Assembly (NCBI RefSeq): GCF_016765615.1
Contig: NZ_JAESWA010000010.1
Coordinates: 1 to 64,000 of the forward strand
DNA length: 64,000 nt
Direction of reading: 5' to 3'
Source: Clostridium paridis
GTDB lineage: Bacteria > Bacillota > Clostridia > Clostridiales > Clostridiaceae
This document shows positions 10,805 to 20,289 of the stretch, piece by piece (the first letter of the stretch is position 1; each line of letters opens with the position of its first letter). Both the position numbers and the translations under genes were made by a program. The notes below the pieces were generated by a model. The model saw nothing but the letters and a program-made list of their open reading frames with translations. It did no database searches and was not told where the DNA came from.

Positions 10805-11485
10805 TTGTTTCAAGTTATTGTTGATTTCATGTACAACATCGTGGAGAAGCTTCATGATTTAATTGTTAATATAGGTATTACGGATGTAGGGGCTTCATAT
10901 GTACTAGCTGTAATATTATTTACATTATTAGTAAGATTATTTTTATTACCATTAAATATAAAATCAACTAGATCAACTGCAAAAATGCAGGAGATACAAC
11001 CAGAAGTTAAGAAATTACAAGCAAAACACAAGAATAGTCCAGAAAAATTAAATCAGGAAATGATGAAATTATATAAAGAAAATAATGTAAGTATGACTGG
11101 TGGTTGTCTACCTATGATCATACAAATGCCTATACTTTTTGCTCTTTACTGGGCTTTTAGACAAATACATCAAGTTTCAGGGGCTGGTTTCTTATGGATA
11201 CCTAACTTAGCATTAAGAGATCCATATTTTATACTACCAGTTTTAGCTGCAGGTTCTACTTATTTGTCAACAGTCTTTACAACTAAGGTAAATGCTGCAA
11301 GTGTAGAAAATTCACCTATGAATATGTCTACTATGAATATAGGTATGTCTGTAATGATAGGTGTTTCTGCTATTAATTTTGAATCCTTATTAGTAATTTA
11401 TTGGATTGTAGGAAGCTTGATTCAAATGCTTCAAACATATGTAATAGTTGTTCTACCAAAGAAAAATAAGGCTAAGGCAGCTTAG
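10805..11485 (+). CDS. yidC: Membrane protein insertase YidC/Oxa1 family
   Basis: Insertase that folds membrane proteins with or without SecYEG. The Oxa1 core is visible: a hydrophobic helix near 25-50, the cytoplasmic hairpin TRSTAKMQEIQPEVKKLQ, then MTGGCLPMIIQMPILFALYWAFRQ and further hydrophobic helices up to a basic tail KKNKAKAA. It lacks the large periplasmic domain, as expected for Gram-positives, and has no lipoprotein cysteine near the start. Translation starts at TTG, eight bases behind AGGAGG. It is followed by jag, the usual partner. Confidence 0.94.
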   Translation: MFQVIVDFMYNIVEKLHDLIVNIGITDVGASYVLAVILFTLLVRLFLLPLNIKSTRSTAKMQEIQPEVKKLQAKHKNSPEKLNQEMMKLYKENNVSMTGGCLPMIIQMPILFALYWAFRQIHQVSGAGFLWIPNLALRDPYFILPVLAAGSTYLSTVFTTKVNAASVENSPMNMSTMNIGMSVMIGVSAINFESLLVIYWIVGSLIQMLQTYVIVVLPKKNKAKAA

Positions 11486-11534
11486 TTTTAATTTATAAGT
11501 ATATTTTAAGTACAACAAGGTGGGTGAATTGGGT

Positions 11535-12161
11535 ATGAAGCAGATTGAAGTTAATGGAAAATCTGTTGATGAAGCAGTAGAAAGTGCTTTAAAGGAACTT
11601 AATGTTACTAAAGATAAGGTTGAAATTGAGATTTTAGATGAAGGAAATAAGGGATTTCTTAGTTTATTTGGATCTAAACCGGCAAAAGTTAGAGTAAAAG
11701 TTAAAAGAGACTATATTCAAGATGCTAAGAAATTTTTAAGAGATGTCTTAAATTCAATGGATATCAAAGCTGAGATTAAGATTAAAGAAGAGGACGATGT
11801 AATAAAAATTGACTTAATTGGACCTAAGATGGGACTAATAATTGGTTACAGAGGAGAGACCCTAGATTCTTTACAATACTTAGTATCTCTTGTTGTAAAT
11901 AAAGGTCATGAGACTTCATATAAGAGAGTTATATTAGATACTGAAAATTATAGATTTAAGAGAGAAGAAACACTAAAAAGAGTAGCTAGTAAAACTGCTT
12001 ATAAGGTTCTTAAATTTAAAAAAGTTGTTAAATTAGAGCCAATGAATCCTTATGAAAGAAGAATCATACATGCAGCATTGCAAGGAAATGAATCTGTATA
12101 TACTTATAGTGAAGGTGAAGAACCATACAGAAGAATCGTTGTTGATTTAAAAAAGAATTAA
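11535..12161 (+). CDS. jag: Jag/KhpB (EloR) RNA-binding protein
   Basis: An RNA-binding protein that, with KhpA in other Firmicutes, tunes cell elongation and division transcripts. Three modules are visible in order: a Jag-N domain (KQIEVNGKSVDEAVESALKE to about residue 60), a KH domain (GPKMGLIIGYRGETLDSLQY, about 98-117) and a C-terminal R3H domain (MNPYERRIIHAAL, about 173-185). I chose the ATG after AAGGTGGG; a GTG five codons earlier is part of that ribosome site. It lies directly after yidC, its standard neighbour. Confidence 0.93.
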   Translation: MKQIEVNGKSVDEAVESALKELNVTKDKVEIEILDEGNKGFLSLFGSKPAKVRVKVKRDYIQDAKKFLRDVLNSMDIKAEIKIKEEDDVIKIDLIGPKMGLIIGYRGETLDSLQYLVSLVVNKGHETSYKRVILDTENYRFKREETLKRVASKTAYKVLKFKKVVKLEPMNPYERRIIHAALQGNESVYTYSEGEEPYRRIVVDLKKN

Positions 12162-12189
12162 AATATGTTTAAAATAGTATAGAAAAATT

Positions 12190-12217
12190 TAAGAGATGGC
12201 TTTTGGGTCATCTCTTA
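12190..12217 (+). terminator. Probable terminator after jag
   Basis: TAAGAGATG (12190-12198) pairs with CATCTCTTA (12209-12217). The U-run behind it (GTTTATT) is weak, so it may be leaky or serve as a processing hairpin before mnmE. Confidence 0.5.
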
Positions 12218-12338
12218 GTTTATTGATAAAATTTTTTATTTTATATAGTATTTTATAATTTAATTATGTAAAATGAATATTAGATTTTAATTATTAGCAA
12301 TAATATAGGTAAAGGAAAATTAAGGAGGCCTATTCTGA

Positions 12339-13712
12339 ATGAAGGAATTTGATACTATCGCTGCTGTAGCCACACCCGTTGGCGAAGGTGGAATATCAAT
12401 TATTAGAGTATCTGGACAAAAATCCTTGGAGATTGTTGATAGAGTTTTCAAAGGAGTTAAGGAAAGAAGATTAATAGATATTAAATCATATACTATGAGA
12501 TATGGTTTTATAATTGATAATGATGAATTAATTGATGAAGTTATAGTTAGTTATATGAAAGGACCTAAAAGTTTTACTGCTGAAGATGTAGTTGAGATTA
12601 ATTGCCACGGTGGAATCATCTCAACAAATAGAGTTCTTGATGTTATAGTTAAAGCTGGTGCTAGATTGGCTGAACCCGGTGAATTTACGAAAAGAGCATT
12701 TATAAATGGAAGGATAGATTTAAGTCAAGCAGAAGCTGTAATTGATATAATTAGAGCAAAGACTGACTTATCTATGAAATCTGCATTAGTACAAAGTCAG
12801 GGTAAACTTTCCCGGGAAATAAATAGATTAAGAGAGTATCTTCTTAATGTATTAGCTCTTATTGAGTATGATGTTGATTTTACTGAAGATGATGAGGAGC
12901 CAGATGAAACGGTTTCTTTAAGAGTAAATGATAGTTTGCTTAAAACAGTTAAAGATATAGATAGTCTACTAGAGAATGCTGAAGAGGGAAAACTTATAAG
13001 AGATGGGTTGAAATTGGTTATAATTGGAAAACCTAATGTTGGGAAATCATCTTTGCTTAATGCATTACTCCAAGAAAAAAGGGCAATAGTTACTGATATA
13101 CCTGGTACTACAAGAGATGTAATTGAAGAGTACATTAATCTTGATGGTATACCATTAAAAATTATTGATACTGCAGGAATAAGAGAGACAGAGGATATTG
13201 TAGAAAAAATTGGAGTAGAAAAGTCTAGGGAAAAGATTGAGGAAGCTGATTTAGTTGTACTGATGCTTGATGTTAGTATACCTTTAGATGATGAAGATTT
13301 AGAAATAATTAATTATGTCAAAGATAAAAAATACATAGTTCTATTTAATAAGGTAGATTTAGATAGCAATATTTCAGGAGAAGTGTTGAATGAGCTTGAA
13401 AATAAAATTAATATATCAGCAAAAACCGGTTTAGGGTTAGAAAATTTAAAAGATAAAATAAAAGAATTATTCTTTAATGGAAAGTTAGATGGAGAGAGTG
13501 TTATTGTATCAAATACAAGACATAAGGAGGCTCTTTATAGAGCAAGAGAGAACTGTCTTTCTGCTATTGAAAGTATAAAAAATGGAGATTTTATAGATTT
13601 AGTATCTATATACGTGACATCAGGTTTGAAAGCATTAGGAGAAATTACAGGTTCTGAACTAGAAGAGGACCTAGTAAACAAAATTTTTACAGAATTTTGT
13701 GTAGGAAAGTAG
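12339..13712 (+). CDS. mnmE: tRNA uridine-5-carboxymethylaminomethyl GTPase MnmE
   Basis: With MnmG it modifies U34 of tRNAs reading NNA/NNG codons. An N-terminal formyl-tetrahydrofolate-binding domain ([19 protein letters not shown]) is followed by a helical domain that carries an inserted G domain: GKPNVGKSS (about 230), PGTTRD, DTAG and NKVDL. The conserved C-terminal CVGK (CxGK) closes the 457-residue protein at the normal length. ATG follows AAGGAGG. mnmG starts eight bases after the stop. A Noc-type palindrome lies inside the coding sequence. Confidence 0.97.
   Translation: MKEFDTIAAVATPVGEGGISIIRVSGQKSLEIVDRVFKGVKERRLIDIKSYTMRYGFIIDNDELIDEVIVSYMKGPKSFTAEDVVEINCHGGIISTNRVLDVIVKAGARLAEPGEFTKRAFINGRIDLSQAEAVIDIIRAKTDLSMKSALVQSQGKLSREINRLREYLLNVLALIEYDVDFTEDDEEPDETVSLRVNDSLLKTVKDIDSLLENAEEGKLIRDGLKLVIIGKPNVGKSSLLNALLQEKRAIVTDIPGTTRDVIEEYINLDGIPLKIIDTAGIRETEDIVEKIGVEKSREKIEEADLVVLMLDVSIPLDDEDLEIINYVKDKKYIVLFNKVDLDSNISGEVLNELENKINISAKTGLGLENLKDKIKELFFNGKLDGESVIVSNTRHKEALYRARENCLSAIESIKNGDFIDLVSIYVTSGLKALGEITGSELEEDLVNKIFTEFCVGK
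12807..12820. promoter_or_regulatory. Noc-box-like palindrome inside mnmE
   Basis: CTTTCCCGGGAAAT contains the perfect 12-bp palindrome TTTCCCGGGAAA. It matches 13 of 14 positions of the Bacillus subtilis Noc-binding consensus ATTTCCCGGGAAAT as I remember it. A CCCGGG core is rare in DNA this AT-rich, and the noc gene lies 3.7 kb downstream. Confidence 0.55.
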
Positions 13713-13719
13713 GAAAATT

Positions 13720-15603
13720 ATGAAATATTTAGCAGGAGAGTTTGATGTAATAATAGTTGGAGCAGGTCATGCAGGTTGTGAAGCAGCACTTGCTTCTGCG
13801 CGTATAGGTTGTAAAACATTGTTATGCACAATGAATTTGGATTCAATTGCATTAATGCCTTGTAACCCTAATATTGGAGGTACTGCAAAAGGACATTTAG
13901 TTAGAGAAATTGATGCACTTGGCGGAGAAATGGGTATTAATATAGATAATACTTTTATTCAATCAAGAATGCTTAATACATCTAAAGGGCCAGCAGTTCA
14001 TTCACTTAGAGCTCAAGCAGATAAGAAAAAATATCAGTATAGGATGAAAAATATTATAGAGAAACAAGAAAATCTTTATTTAAGACAAATAGAGGTTGTT
14101 TCTCTTGAAAGTGAAGAAGGAAAAGTTACAGGAGTAGTTACAAAGAATGGTGCGATTTTTAAAGCGAAAGCCGTTGTTTTAGCAACTGGAACTTATCTAA
14201 AAGGAAGAGTAATTATTGGTGATGTTTCTTATAGTAGTGGTCCTAATGGTTTATTCCCTGCAAATGATTTATCCCAATCATTACTTGATTTAAATGTATC
14301 GCTAAGAAGATTTAAAACGGGAACACCCGCAAGAATAAATAGAAGAAGTGTAGATTTTTCAAAGATGATAGAACAAAAAGGTGATGACAGAATTGTTCCG
14401 TTCTCCTTTATGAATGATAATATTGATAGGGAGCAAGTACCATGTTGGTTAACTTATACTAATGAAAATACTCATTCAATTATTAAAAATAATATTGATA
14501 GATCACCTATGTATAATGGATCAATTGAGGGAGTTGGACCAAGGTATTGTCCATCTATTGAGGATAAGGTAATGAAATTCCCAGATAAGCTTCAACATCA
14601 GATTTTTATTGAACCAGAAGGTGAAGATACTGAAGAAATGTATGTTGGTGGTATGAGTTCTTCTTTGCCAGAAGATGTACAAATACAAATGCTAAGAACA
14701 TTAGCTGGATTAGAGAACGTTGAAATGCTTAGAACAGCGTATGCAATTGAGTATGATTCTGTAGATCCTACAGAACTTAAGCCAACACTTGAATTTAAGA
14801 AAATATCAGGCTTATTTGGAGCAGGACAATTTAATGGAAGCTCTGGTTATGAAGAGGCAGGTGCTCAAGGTATTGTAGCAGGTATAAATGCAGCTTTAAA
14901 GGTAAGAAATGAAGACCCTATGATATTAACAAGATCAGATGGATATATAGGAGTGTTAATTGATGACTTAGTTACAAAAGGTACAAGTGAACCCTATAGA
15001 ATGATGACATCAAGATCAGAATATAGACTTTTATTAAGACAAGATAATGCTGATTTAAGACTTACTGAGATTGGTTATAAAGCTGGGTTAGTAAGTGAAG
15101 AAAGATATAGTAGATTCGTGGAAAGAAAGAACAGGATTGATAGTGAGGTGAAGAGAGTTATGAATCTTCAAATTACTAACAAAAATGAAGTAAATGAGTT
15201 CTTGATATCGATTGGGTCATCAGAACTTAAAAAACCAATATCTTTATATGAATTAATTAAAAGACCTGAACTTGACTACTTTATGGTTGCACCACTTGAT
15301 CCTGATCGTGAAGAATTGCCTTATGATATTGGAGAGCAAGTTAATATAATTGCAAAATATGAAGGATATATTGAAAAGCAACTTGAACAGGTAGAACAAT
15401 TTAAAAAGTTTGAAAAAAGATTGATACCTCAAAACATTGATTATAATGATGTTAAGGGATTAAGAATAGAAGCTATTCAAAAACTCTCTAAAATTAGGCC
15501 TATAAATTTAGGTCAAGCTTCTAGAATTTCTGGAGTTTCTCCAGCCGATATATCCGTTCTTTTAATATATGTAGATCACTTTAATAGAAAAACTAATTCT
15601 TAG
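13720..15603 (+). CDS. mnmG: tRNA uridine-5-carboxymethylaminomethyl enzyme MnmG (GidA)
   Basis: FAD-dependent partner of MnmE in wobble-uridine modification. The dinucleotide-binding motif [18 protein letters not shown] lies at residues 13-30; [21 protein letters not shown] and the later [16 protein letters not shown] are family signatures. At 627 residues it is full length. The ribosome site AGGAAAA is modest, consistent with coupling to mnmE eight bases upstream. rsmG follows nine bases after the stop, giving a tight three-gene operon. Confidence 0.97.
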   Translation: MKYLAGEFDVIIVGAGHAGCEAALASARIGCKTLLCTMNLDSIALMPCNPNIGGTAKGHLVREIDALGGEMGINIDNTFIQSRMLNTSKGPAVHSLRAQADKKKYQYRMKNIIEKQENLYLRQIEVVSLESEEGKVTGVVTKNGAIFKAKAVVLATGTYLKGRVIIGDVSYSSGPNGLFPANDLSQSLLDLNVSLRRFKTGTPARINRRSVDFSKMIEQKGDDRIVPFSFMNDNIDREQVPCWLTYTNENTHSIIKNNIDRSPMYNGSIEGVGPRYCPSIEDKVMKFPDKLQHQIFIEPEGEDTEEMYVGGMSSSLPEDVQIQMLRTLAGLENVEMLRTAYAIEYDSVDPTELKPTLEFKKISGLFGAGQFNGSSGYEEAGAQGIVAGINAALKVRNEDPMILTRSDGYIGVLIDDLVTKGTSEPYRMMTSRSEYRLLLRQDNADLRLTEIGYKAGLVSEERYSRFVERKNRIDSEVKRVMNLQITNKNEVNEFLISIGSSELKKPISLYELIKRPELDYFMVAPLDPDREELPYDIGEQVNIIAKYEGYIEKQLEQVEQFKKFEKRLIPQNIDYNDVKGLRIEAIQKLSKIRPINLGQASRISGVSPADISVLLIYVDHFNRKTNS

Positions 15604-15612
15604 GAGGTTTTT

Positions 15613-16332
15613 ATGGATTTATTTGAATTGATGAAGAATGCATGTGAAGAAGTTGATTTGGTTTTAACTGAAGAAAAATATAACCAATTTCAACTCTACA
15701 GAAAACTTCTTCAAGAGTGGAATGAAAAGATAAACTTAACTGCTATTGTCGAAGAAGAGGAGATAATTAAAAAGCATTTCATTGATAGTATAAAGATATT
15801 TAAATCAGAGGAACTTAGGAATTCTAAGTCAATAATAGATGTTGGAACTGGTGCTGGATTTCCAGGTTTGCCTATTGCAATAATGGATAGTAACATACAA
15901 GTGACTTTATTGGATTCATTAAATAAAAGAATTTTATTTTTAAATGAAGTTGTAAGTAAGCTTAATTTAAAAAATGTTAAGACTATTCATTCTAGAGCAG
16001 AAGATGGAGCTAGAAATAAGTTATTAAGAGAAAAGTTTGATGTAGCTGTATCCAGGGCTGTTGCTAATATGAGTGTACTTTCAGAATATTGTATGCCATA
16101 TGTGAGAGTTGGGGGAAATTTTATAGCACTTAAAGGACCTTCTATAGATGAAGAGTTAATTGATGCTAAAAATGCAATTGGTACACTTGGAGGAGTACTA
16201 AAGAATGTTGTTTCTGTTAAAGTTGATGGAACTGACTTAAATCATAACTTAGTTATAGTTAGTAAAACTTCAAGCACGTCAGCTATATATCCAAGAAAAG
16301 CTGGTACTATAACAAAAAAGCCAATTAAATAA
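15613..16332 (+). CDS. rsmG: 16S rRNA (guanine-N7)-methyltransferase RsmG
   Basis: SAM-dependent enzyme that methylates G527 (E. coli numbering) of 16S rRNA; loss gives low-level streptomycin resistance in other bacteria. The SAM-binding loop is [17 protein letters not shown] (about 75-91), followed by an acidic strand end [10 protein letters not shown]. The N-terminal [18 protein letters not shown] is the GidB signature. At 239 residues it has normal length. The start lies seven bases behind AGGAGG. Confidence 0.96.
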   Translation: MDLFELMKNACEEVDLVLTEEKYNQFQLYRKLLQEWNEKINLTAIVEEEEIIKKHFIDSIKIFKSEELRNSKSIIDVGTGAGFPGLPIAIMDSNIQVTLLDSLNKRILFLNEVVSKLNLKNVKTIHSRAEDGARNKLLREKFDVAVSRAVANMSVLSEYCMPYVRVGGNFIALKGPSIDEELIDAKNAIGTLGGVLKNVVSVKVDGTDLNHNLVIVSKTSSTSAIYPRKAGTITKKPIK

Positions 16333-16477
16333 TTTGTATATATTTAACAAATAATATATTAATTTGTAACTATTTGTATTACGATTTTTACATAAAAATA
16401 GAAGGAAAAATAAATGTTTTGTAGAAATTGGTAATTAATGGATTTTAATATAATTTTCATAAGGGATGGGATTTTAA

Positions 16478-17254
16478 ATGCAAAACGAAATAATGTATAT
16501 AAGCATTGATAGTATAATACCTAATACTTATCAGCCAAGAAAGTTTTTTGATGAAGTTGCTCTTACTGAATTATCTCAGTCTATTTGTCAATTTGGAATT
16601 ATACAACCTCTTACTGTTAGAAAGAGAGGGGGTTTATTTGAATTAGTTGCTGGAGAAAGAAGATGGAGAGCAGCAAAACTTGCTAATTTAAATGAAGTTC
16701 CATGCACAATTATTGAAATAACTGATACTGAGTCTGCTGAAATTGCTTTGCTAGAAAATCTTCAACGTGAGGATTTGAATTTTATTGAAGAAGCAGAAGC
16801 ATATTATAATTTGATAAATGAGCACCACTTTACACAAGATGATTTGGCAACAAGAATGGGTAAAAAACAATCTACAATAGCAAATAAGTTAAGATTATTG
16901 AAGTTAAGTTCAGAAGTAAGAAATATTTGCTTGGAAAATAGTCTAACTGAAAGACATGCCAGGGCATTACTTTCATTACCAGATGAAGTTCATCAGCTAA
17001 AGGTTGTAAAGAAAGTTATAAAGCAAAATTTAAATGTTAAAAGAACTGAGGAGTTAATAAATAAAGAACTTCTTAAATTAGCTGGTAATGAGTTAAGTTC
17101 TAAAGGCAAGAAAAGAATAACAGGAGTATTTGCACCTAAAATATATGTTAATTCAATTAAACAAGTTTTTGATAAATTTAAAATTCCAGCTGAATATAAA
17201 TCAAAGGATTGTGGCGAGTATATCCAAATAACTGTTAACATTCCAAAAAAATAA
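16478..17254 (+). CDS. noc: Nucleoid occlusion protein Noc (ParB family)
   Basis: ParB-like CTP-dependent DNA-binding protein that in Bacillus blocks division over the chromosome. The N-terminus holds SIIPNTYQPRKFFDE and the CTP-binding GERRWRAAK (about 67-75); the helix-turn-helix DLATRMGKKQSTIANKLRLL lies near 126-145. It is a paralogue of Spo0J encoded 1.7 kb downstream. The position immediately after rsmG and before soj-spo0J identifies it as Noc rather than a second ParB. At 258 residues it is slightly shorter than the Bacillus protein. It has its own terminator. Confidence 0.88.
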   Translation: MQNEIMYISIDSIIPNTYQPRKFFDEVALTELSQSICQFGIIQPLTVRKRGGLFELVAGERRWRAAKLANLNEVPCTIIEITDTESAEIALLENLQREDLNFIEEAEAYYNLINEHHFTQDDLATRMGKKQSTIANKLRLLKLSSEVRNICLENSLTERHARALLSLPDEVHQLKVVKKVIKQNLNVKRTEELINKELLKLAGNELSSKGKKRITGVFAPKIYVNSIKQVFDKFKIPAEYKSKDCGEYIQITVNIPKK

Positions 17255-17259
17255 TTTTA

Positions 17260-17296
17260 AAGTATGAGTGATTGTAAATCATTCATACTTTTTTTT
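17260..17296 (+). terminator. Intrinsic terminator of noc
   Basis: AAGTATGAGTGATT (17260-17273) pairs with AATCATTCATACTT (17277-17290) with one G-U pair, followed by TTTTTT. It lies six bases after the noc stop and separates it from soj. Confidence 0.9.
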
Positions 17297-17306
17297 GTTT
17301 TATTAA

Positions 17307-17322
17307 TGTTTCACGTGAAACA
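17307..17322. promoter_or_regulatory. parS: parS site 1
   Basis: TGTTTCACGTGAAACA is an exact 16-bp parS palindrome, the loading site of ParB/Spo0J. It lies between noc and soj, about 7.4 kb from the origin cluster. Confidence 0.97.
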
Positions 17323-17424
17323 TGATAAAAATTTAGTTACATATTTCAATTTCTCTTTTAATATTATGTAGAAAAATATATAATAGAAAGTATAGTGCGT
17401 TTCATTGCAAAGGGGGGGGAATAA

Positions 17425-18198
17425 ATGAAGACTATATGTGTTTTTAATCAAAAAGGTGGAGTTGGTAAAACAACAACTAATATTAACTTATGTGCCTATC
17501 TTGCGATGGAAGGGTATAAAATTTTAGCTATAGATATTGATCCGCAGGGTAATACCACTTCTGGTATTGGAATTGACAAAAGAACATTAGAAAATTCAAT
17601 GTATGATGTTTTAACATCAGATACATCTTTAAATGATGTTATTATACAATGCAATTTAGTTGAAAATTTGTACATTGCACCATCAACTATGGAACTAGCT
17701 GGAGCTGAGGTTGAAATTATTACGAAAAGTGATAGGGAGAAGATATTATTAAATAAAATTAATGATTTAGAAATGGATTTTGATTTTATTTTTATAGATT
17801 GTCCTCCTTCATTAGGTACTTTAACAATTAATGCTCTTGTAGCTTCTGATACAGTGTATATACCTATACAATGCGAGTTTTATGCGTTAGAGGGTGTTGG
17901 ACAGCTTATCAATACTGTTCAGCTTGTTAAGAAAGCCTTAAATAAAAAGCTTGATGTTGAAGGCGTTGTAATGACAATGTTCGATGCTAGAACAAATTTA
18001 AGCATTGAAGTTCAGAAGGAAGTAGAAAAATATTTTGGTGATAAAGTATACAATACTACTATTCCAAGAAATATTAGATTAGCAGAATCGCCTAGTTTTG
18101 GTTTACCAATAATGCTTTATGATGATAAATGTAAAGGTGCAGAGGCATATTTAAATTTAACAAAAGAATTTTTAAGTAGACAGGGAGATAAAGTATGA
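17425..18198 (+). CDS. soj: Chromosome partitioning ATPase Soj (ParA)
   Basis: ParA-type ATPase that with Spo0J organises the origin region and, in Bacillus, controls DnaA. The deviant Walker A KGGVGKTT (residues 10-17) with its signature lysine, the switch I region DIDPQGNTTSGIG and Walker B FIFIDCPPSLG are all present. At 257 residues it is the short chromosomal ParA form, lacking an N-terminal helix-turn-helix. The ribosome site is a G-rich run (GGGGGGGG) eight bases before ATG. Its stop overlaps the spo0J start by four bases (ATGA). Confidence 0.96.
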   Translation: MKTICVFNQKGGVGKTTTNINLCAYLAMEGYKILAIDIDPQGNTTSGIGIDKRTLENSMYDVLTSDTSLNDVIIQCNLVENLYIAPSTMELAGAEVEIITKSDREKILLNKINDLEMDFDFIFIDCPPSLGTLTINALVASDTVYIPIQCEFYALEGVGQLINTVQLVKKALNKKLDVEGVVMTMFDARTNLSIEVQKEVEKYFGDKVYNTTIPRNIRLAESPSFGLPIMLYDDKCKGAEAYLNLTKEFLSRQGDKV

Positions 18199-19046
18199 GT
18201 AAAAAGTTTGGACTAGGAAAAGGATTAAATGCTTTAATTCCAAGCGAAGATATTGATGAAGTTGATGAAAAATCAAAGGTATACATATCTATAAATAAAA
18301 TAAGAGCTAACTCAGAACAACCAAGAAAATACTTTGACAGTGAAAAGATTTCTGAATTATCGAAATCAATTTTAAATCATGGTGTAATTCAGCCATTAAT
18401 TCTTCAAAAAGATAATGAAAATTATATTATTGTTGCGGGAGAAAGACGTTGGAGAGCAGCTAAGTTAGCTGGTTTAAAAGAAGTACCTGCAATAATTATG
18501 GATTTATCAAAAAGTCAATTGTTAGAAATATCTCTTATAGAAAATATACAAAGAGAAGACCTAAATCCAATTGAAGAAGCTAAAGCTTTCAAGCAATTAA
18601 TAAGTGAATTTAACTTAACGCAAGAGGCTCTTAGCGAAAGAGTTGGTAAGTCAAGAACTACAATAACAAATTCAATGAGATTACTTAATTTAGATGAAAG
18701 AGTTCAAAATTATGTAGTAGAAGGTGTAATTTCTGAGGGACATGGCAGAACTTTACTAGCAATTGAGGATAAAGAAATACAATATAAAATGGCTCAAAAA
18801 GTAATAGATGATAAGATTTCAGTAAGAGAATTAGAGAAGATTATCAAAAACTTAGGAAAAGAAAAGAAAAAGTCTGAAGATACTGAGGGTGAGATGTCTC
18901 CATATCTCAAAGACTTGCGAGAAAAGTTAGAGAGTAAATTTGGTACTAAAGTAAACATAGATAAGAAAAGAAGTAAAGGAAAAATAGAAATTGAGTATTA
19001 TTCTAATGAAGACTTGGAAAGAATTTTAGAGATAATCAATTTATAA
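18195..19046 (+). CDS. parB: Chromosome partitioning protein ParB/Spo0J
   Basis: CTPase clamp that loads at parS and spreads to recruit SMC condensin. Motifs: N-terminal KFGLGKGLNALIP (Soj-stimulating Lys/Arg-rich tip), the CTP-binding GERRWRAAK (about 81-89), ENIQREDLNPIEEA and the helix-turn-helix ALSERVGKSRTTITNSMRLL. The C-terminal leucine-rich dimerisation region ends in EDLERILEIINL. At 283 residues it is normal. It is translationally coupled to soj. A second parS site lies two bases after the stop codon. Confidence 0.96.
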   Translation: MSKKFGLGKGLNALIPSEDIDEVDEKSKVYISINKIRANSEQPRKYFDSEKISELSKSILNHGVIQPLILQKDNENYIIVAGERRWRAAKLAGLKEVPAIIMDLSKSQLLEISLIENIQREDLNPIEEAKAFKQLISEFNLTQEALSERVGKSRTTITNSMRLLNLDERVQNYVVEGVISEGHGRTLLAIEDKEIQYKMAQKVIDDKISVRELEKIIKNLGKEKKKSEDTEGEMSPYLKDLREKLESKFGTKVNIDKKRSKGKIEIEYYSNEDLERILEIINL

Positions 19047-19047
19047 T

Positions 19048-19063
19048 TGTTTCACGTGAAACA
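19048..19063. promoter_or_regulatory. parS: parS site 2
   Basis: A second exact copy of TGTTTCACGTGAAACA directly behind spo0J. The two sites bracket the soj-spo0J operon, 1.74 kb apart. Confidence 0.97.
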
Positions 19064-19086
19064 TGAGGAAAGGAAGAACATAATAA

Positions 19087-19587
19087 ATGAATAGCATAAT
19101 AAATTCAATTAGTGATTATAGTGCATATATAATAATAGGGATGGCAGCAGTAATATTATTGCTTTTTATATTAGTACTAATACTTTTTAGATCCTTAAAT
19201 AAAGTTGAAAAAAGATATAGGAAACTTATGAGAGGAGTAAATAGTAAGAACCTAGAGGAACTTGTTATAGGGTATTTAGACAAGGTAGACGAAGCAAATA
19301 AAAATTCTGTAGAGGCAGTTGAATTAGGAAAGTTCCTACAAGAAAAGATGAAAAAATCTATTCAAAAGGTATCAATCATGAGATATAAAGCATTTGAAGA
19401 TGTTGGTAGTGACTTAAGCTTTTCGATTGCATTATTAGATGATAATGATGATGGAGTTGTTTTAACAGGTATATATGGAAGACATGAAAGCACAACATAT
19501 GCTAAGCCAATAGACAAAGGAATATCAAGATATGATTTATCAGAAGAAGAAATAACAGTATTAAATAAGTCTATAAATAGTAAGTAA
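19087..19587 (+). CDS. DUF4446 family protein
   Basis: A 166-residue protein with one N-terminal transmembrane segment (AYIIIGMAAVILLLFILVLILF, residues about 13-34) followed by a basic, helical cytoplasmic part and a small globular C-terminal domain (MRYKAFEDVGSDLSFSIALL then GVVLTGIYGRHESTTYAKPI). This matches the DUF4446 family that regularly follows spo0J in clostridia. Function is unknown; its genomic link to chromosome segregation is suggestive only. ATG is preceded by AGGAAAGGAAG. A strong terminator follows. Confidence 0.8.
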   Translation: MNSIINSISDYSAYIIIGMAAVILLLFILVLILFRSLNKVEKRYRKLMRGVNSKNLEELVIGYLDKVDEANKNSVEAVELGKFLQEKMKKSIQKVSIMRYKAFEDVGSDLSFSIALLDDNDDGVVLTGIYGRHESTTYAKPIDKGISRYDLSEEEITVLNKSINSK

Positions 19588-19622
19588 TCCTTCCCCCCTT
19601 ATTAAATAGGGGGGATTTTTTT
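19588..19622. terminator. Terminator between DUF4446 gene and yyaC
   Basis: CCCCCC (19593-19598) pairs with GGGGGG (19609-19614), then ATTTTTTT on the plus strand. It ends the plus-strand transcript and lies close to the end of the convergent yyaC. Confidence 0.85.
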
Positions 19623-19635
19623 ATATAGAATAGAA

Positions 19636-20232
19636 TTAATTAGAAGAGCTAATGTTGTTAAGAACATCATCAAGAGAAGAATTCTTACCACCTAATGACT
19701 TAATTGCAAAGTGATAAATACCCTTAGAAATAGTATCAGCTATTGTCATAACAGTAAATAATCTTGTATTCTGAAGAACCATAAACTCAAAATTTCCAGA
19801 AATATTAACTATACCAGTAATACTTAAGTCTCCAACAGAAGGAAGACCTTTATTGAGTGCCATTCCAGGAAAAAGAGGCTTCTTTTCAATATAAATATTA
19901 CCTACGTTTTGAAGCTTACCCAAAGAAGCATCAATAGCAACTATATAGGGATTATTATGTTGAGATTTAATTGACTCTAATGTAGTGACAAGATTTTTAG
20001 CGTGAATTGGTTCTTCTAAGTCTCCATAAATGATTAAATTTTTTCTTACTAAGCACTTGAGTTTATAGCCTACTAAAGGGCCAAGTGAATCACCAGTAGA
20101 TCTATCTGTACCAATACAAATAATAACAATAGTTCTTTTACTTCTAATAACAGGAGTTAATTCAGTATATAAAAAATCTCTAATTTGTAAAATTGAACTT
20201 GAAGAAGTTGAATCACATACTAATGAATTCAT
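19636..20232 (-). CDS. yyaC: Sporulation protein YyaC (GPR-like fold)
   Basis: A 198-residue protein of the YyaC family, related in fold to the germination protease GPR and found only in spore-formers. Characteristic stretches are IVIICIGTDRSTGDSLGPLVGYKL (about 35-58), IVAIDASLGKLQNVGNIYI and GLPSVGDLSITGIVNISGNFEF. The acidic residues in GTDRSTGD and AIDAS are likely active-site positions by family comparison. Expression during sporulation is inferred from the family. Its AAAGGAGG ribosome site is buried in a strong terminator-like hairpin. It is the last gene of the 22.5-19.6 kb minus-strand group. Confidence 0.85.
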   Translation of the reverse strand: MNSLVCDSTSSSSILQIRDFLYTELTPVIRSKRTIVIICIGTDRSTGDSLGPLVGYKLKCLVRKNLIIYGDLEEPIHAKNLVTTLESIKSQHNNPYIVAIDASLGKLQNVGNIYIEKKPLFPGMALNKGLPSVGDLSITGIVNISGNFEFMVLQNTRLFTVMTIADTISKGIYHFAIKSLGGKNSSLDDVLNNISSSN

Positions 20233-20275
20233 AAAAAAACCTCCTTTAATAGAATTATTTCCATTAAAAGAGGTT
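20233..20275 (-). terminator. Terminator-shaped hairpin containing the yyaC ribosome site
   Basis: On the minus strand AACCTCTTTTAATGG (20275-20261) pairs over 15 positions, two of them G-U, with CTATTAAAGGAGGTT (20252-20238), and seven U residues follow directly before the yyaC ATG. The 3' arm contains AAAGGAGG, the yyaC ribosome site. It can act as a terminator after ytvI and can also hide the yyaC start signal. Confidence 0.7.
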
Positions 20276-20289
20276 AATATACTAAAAAT

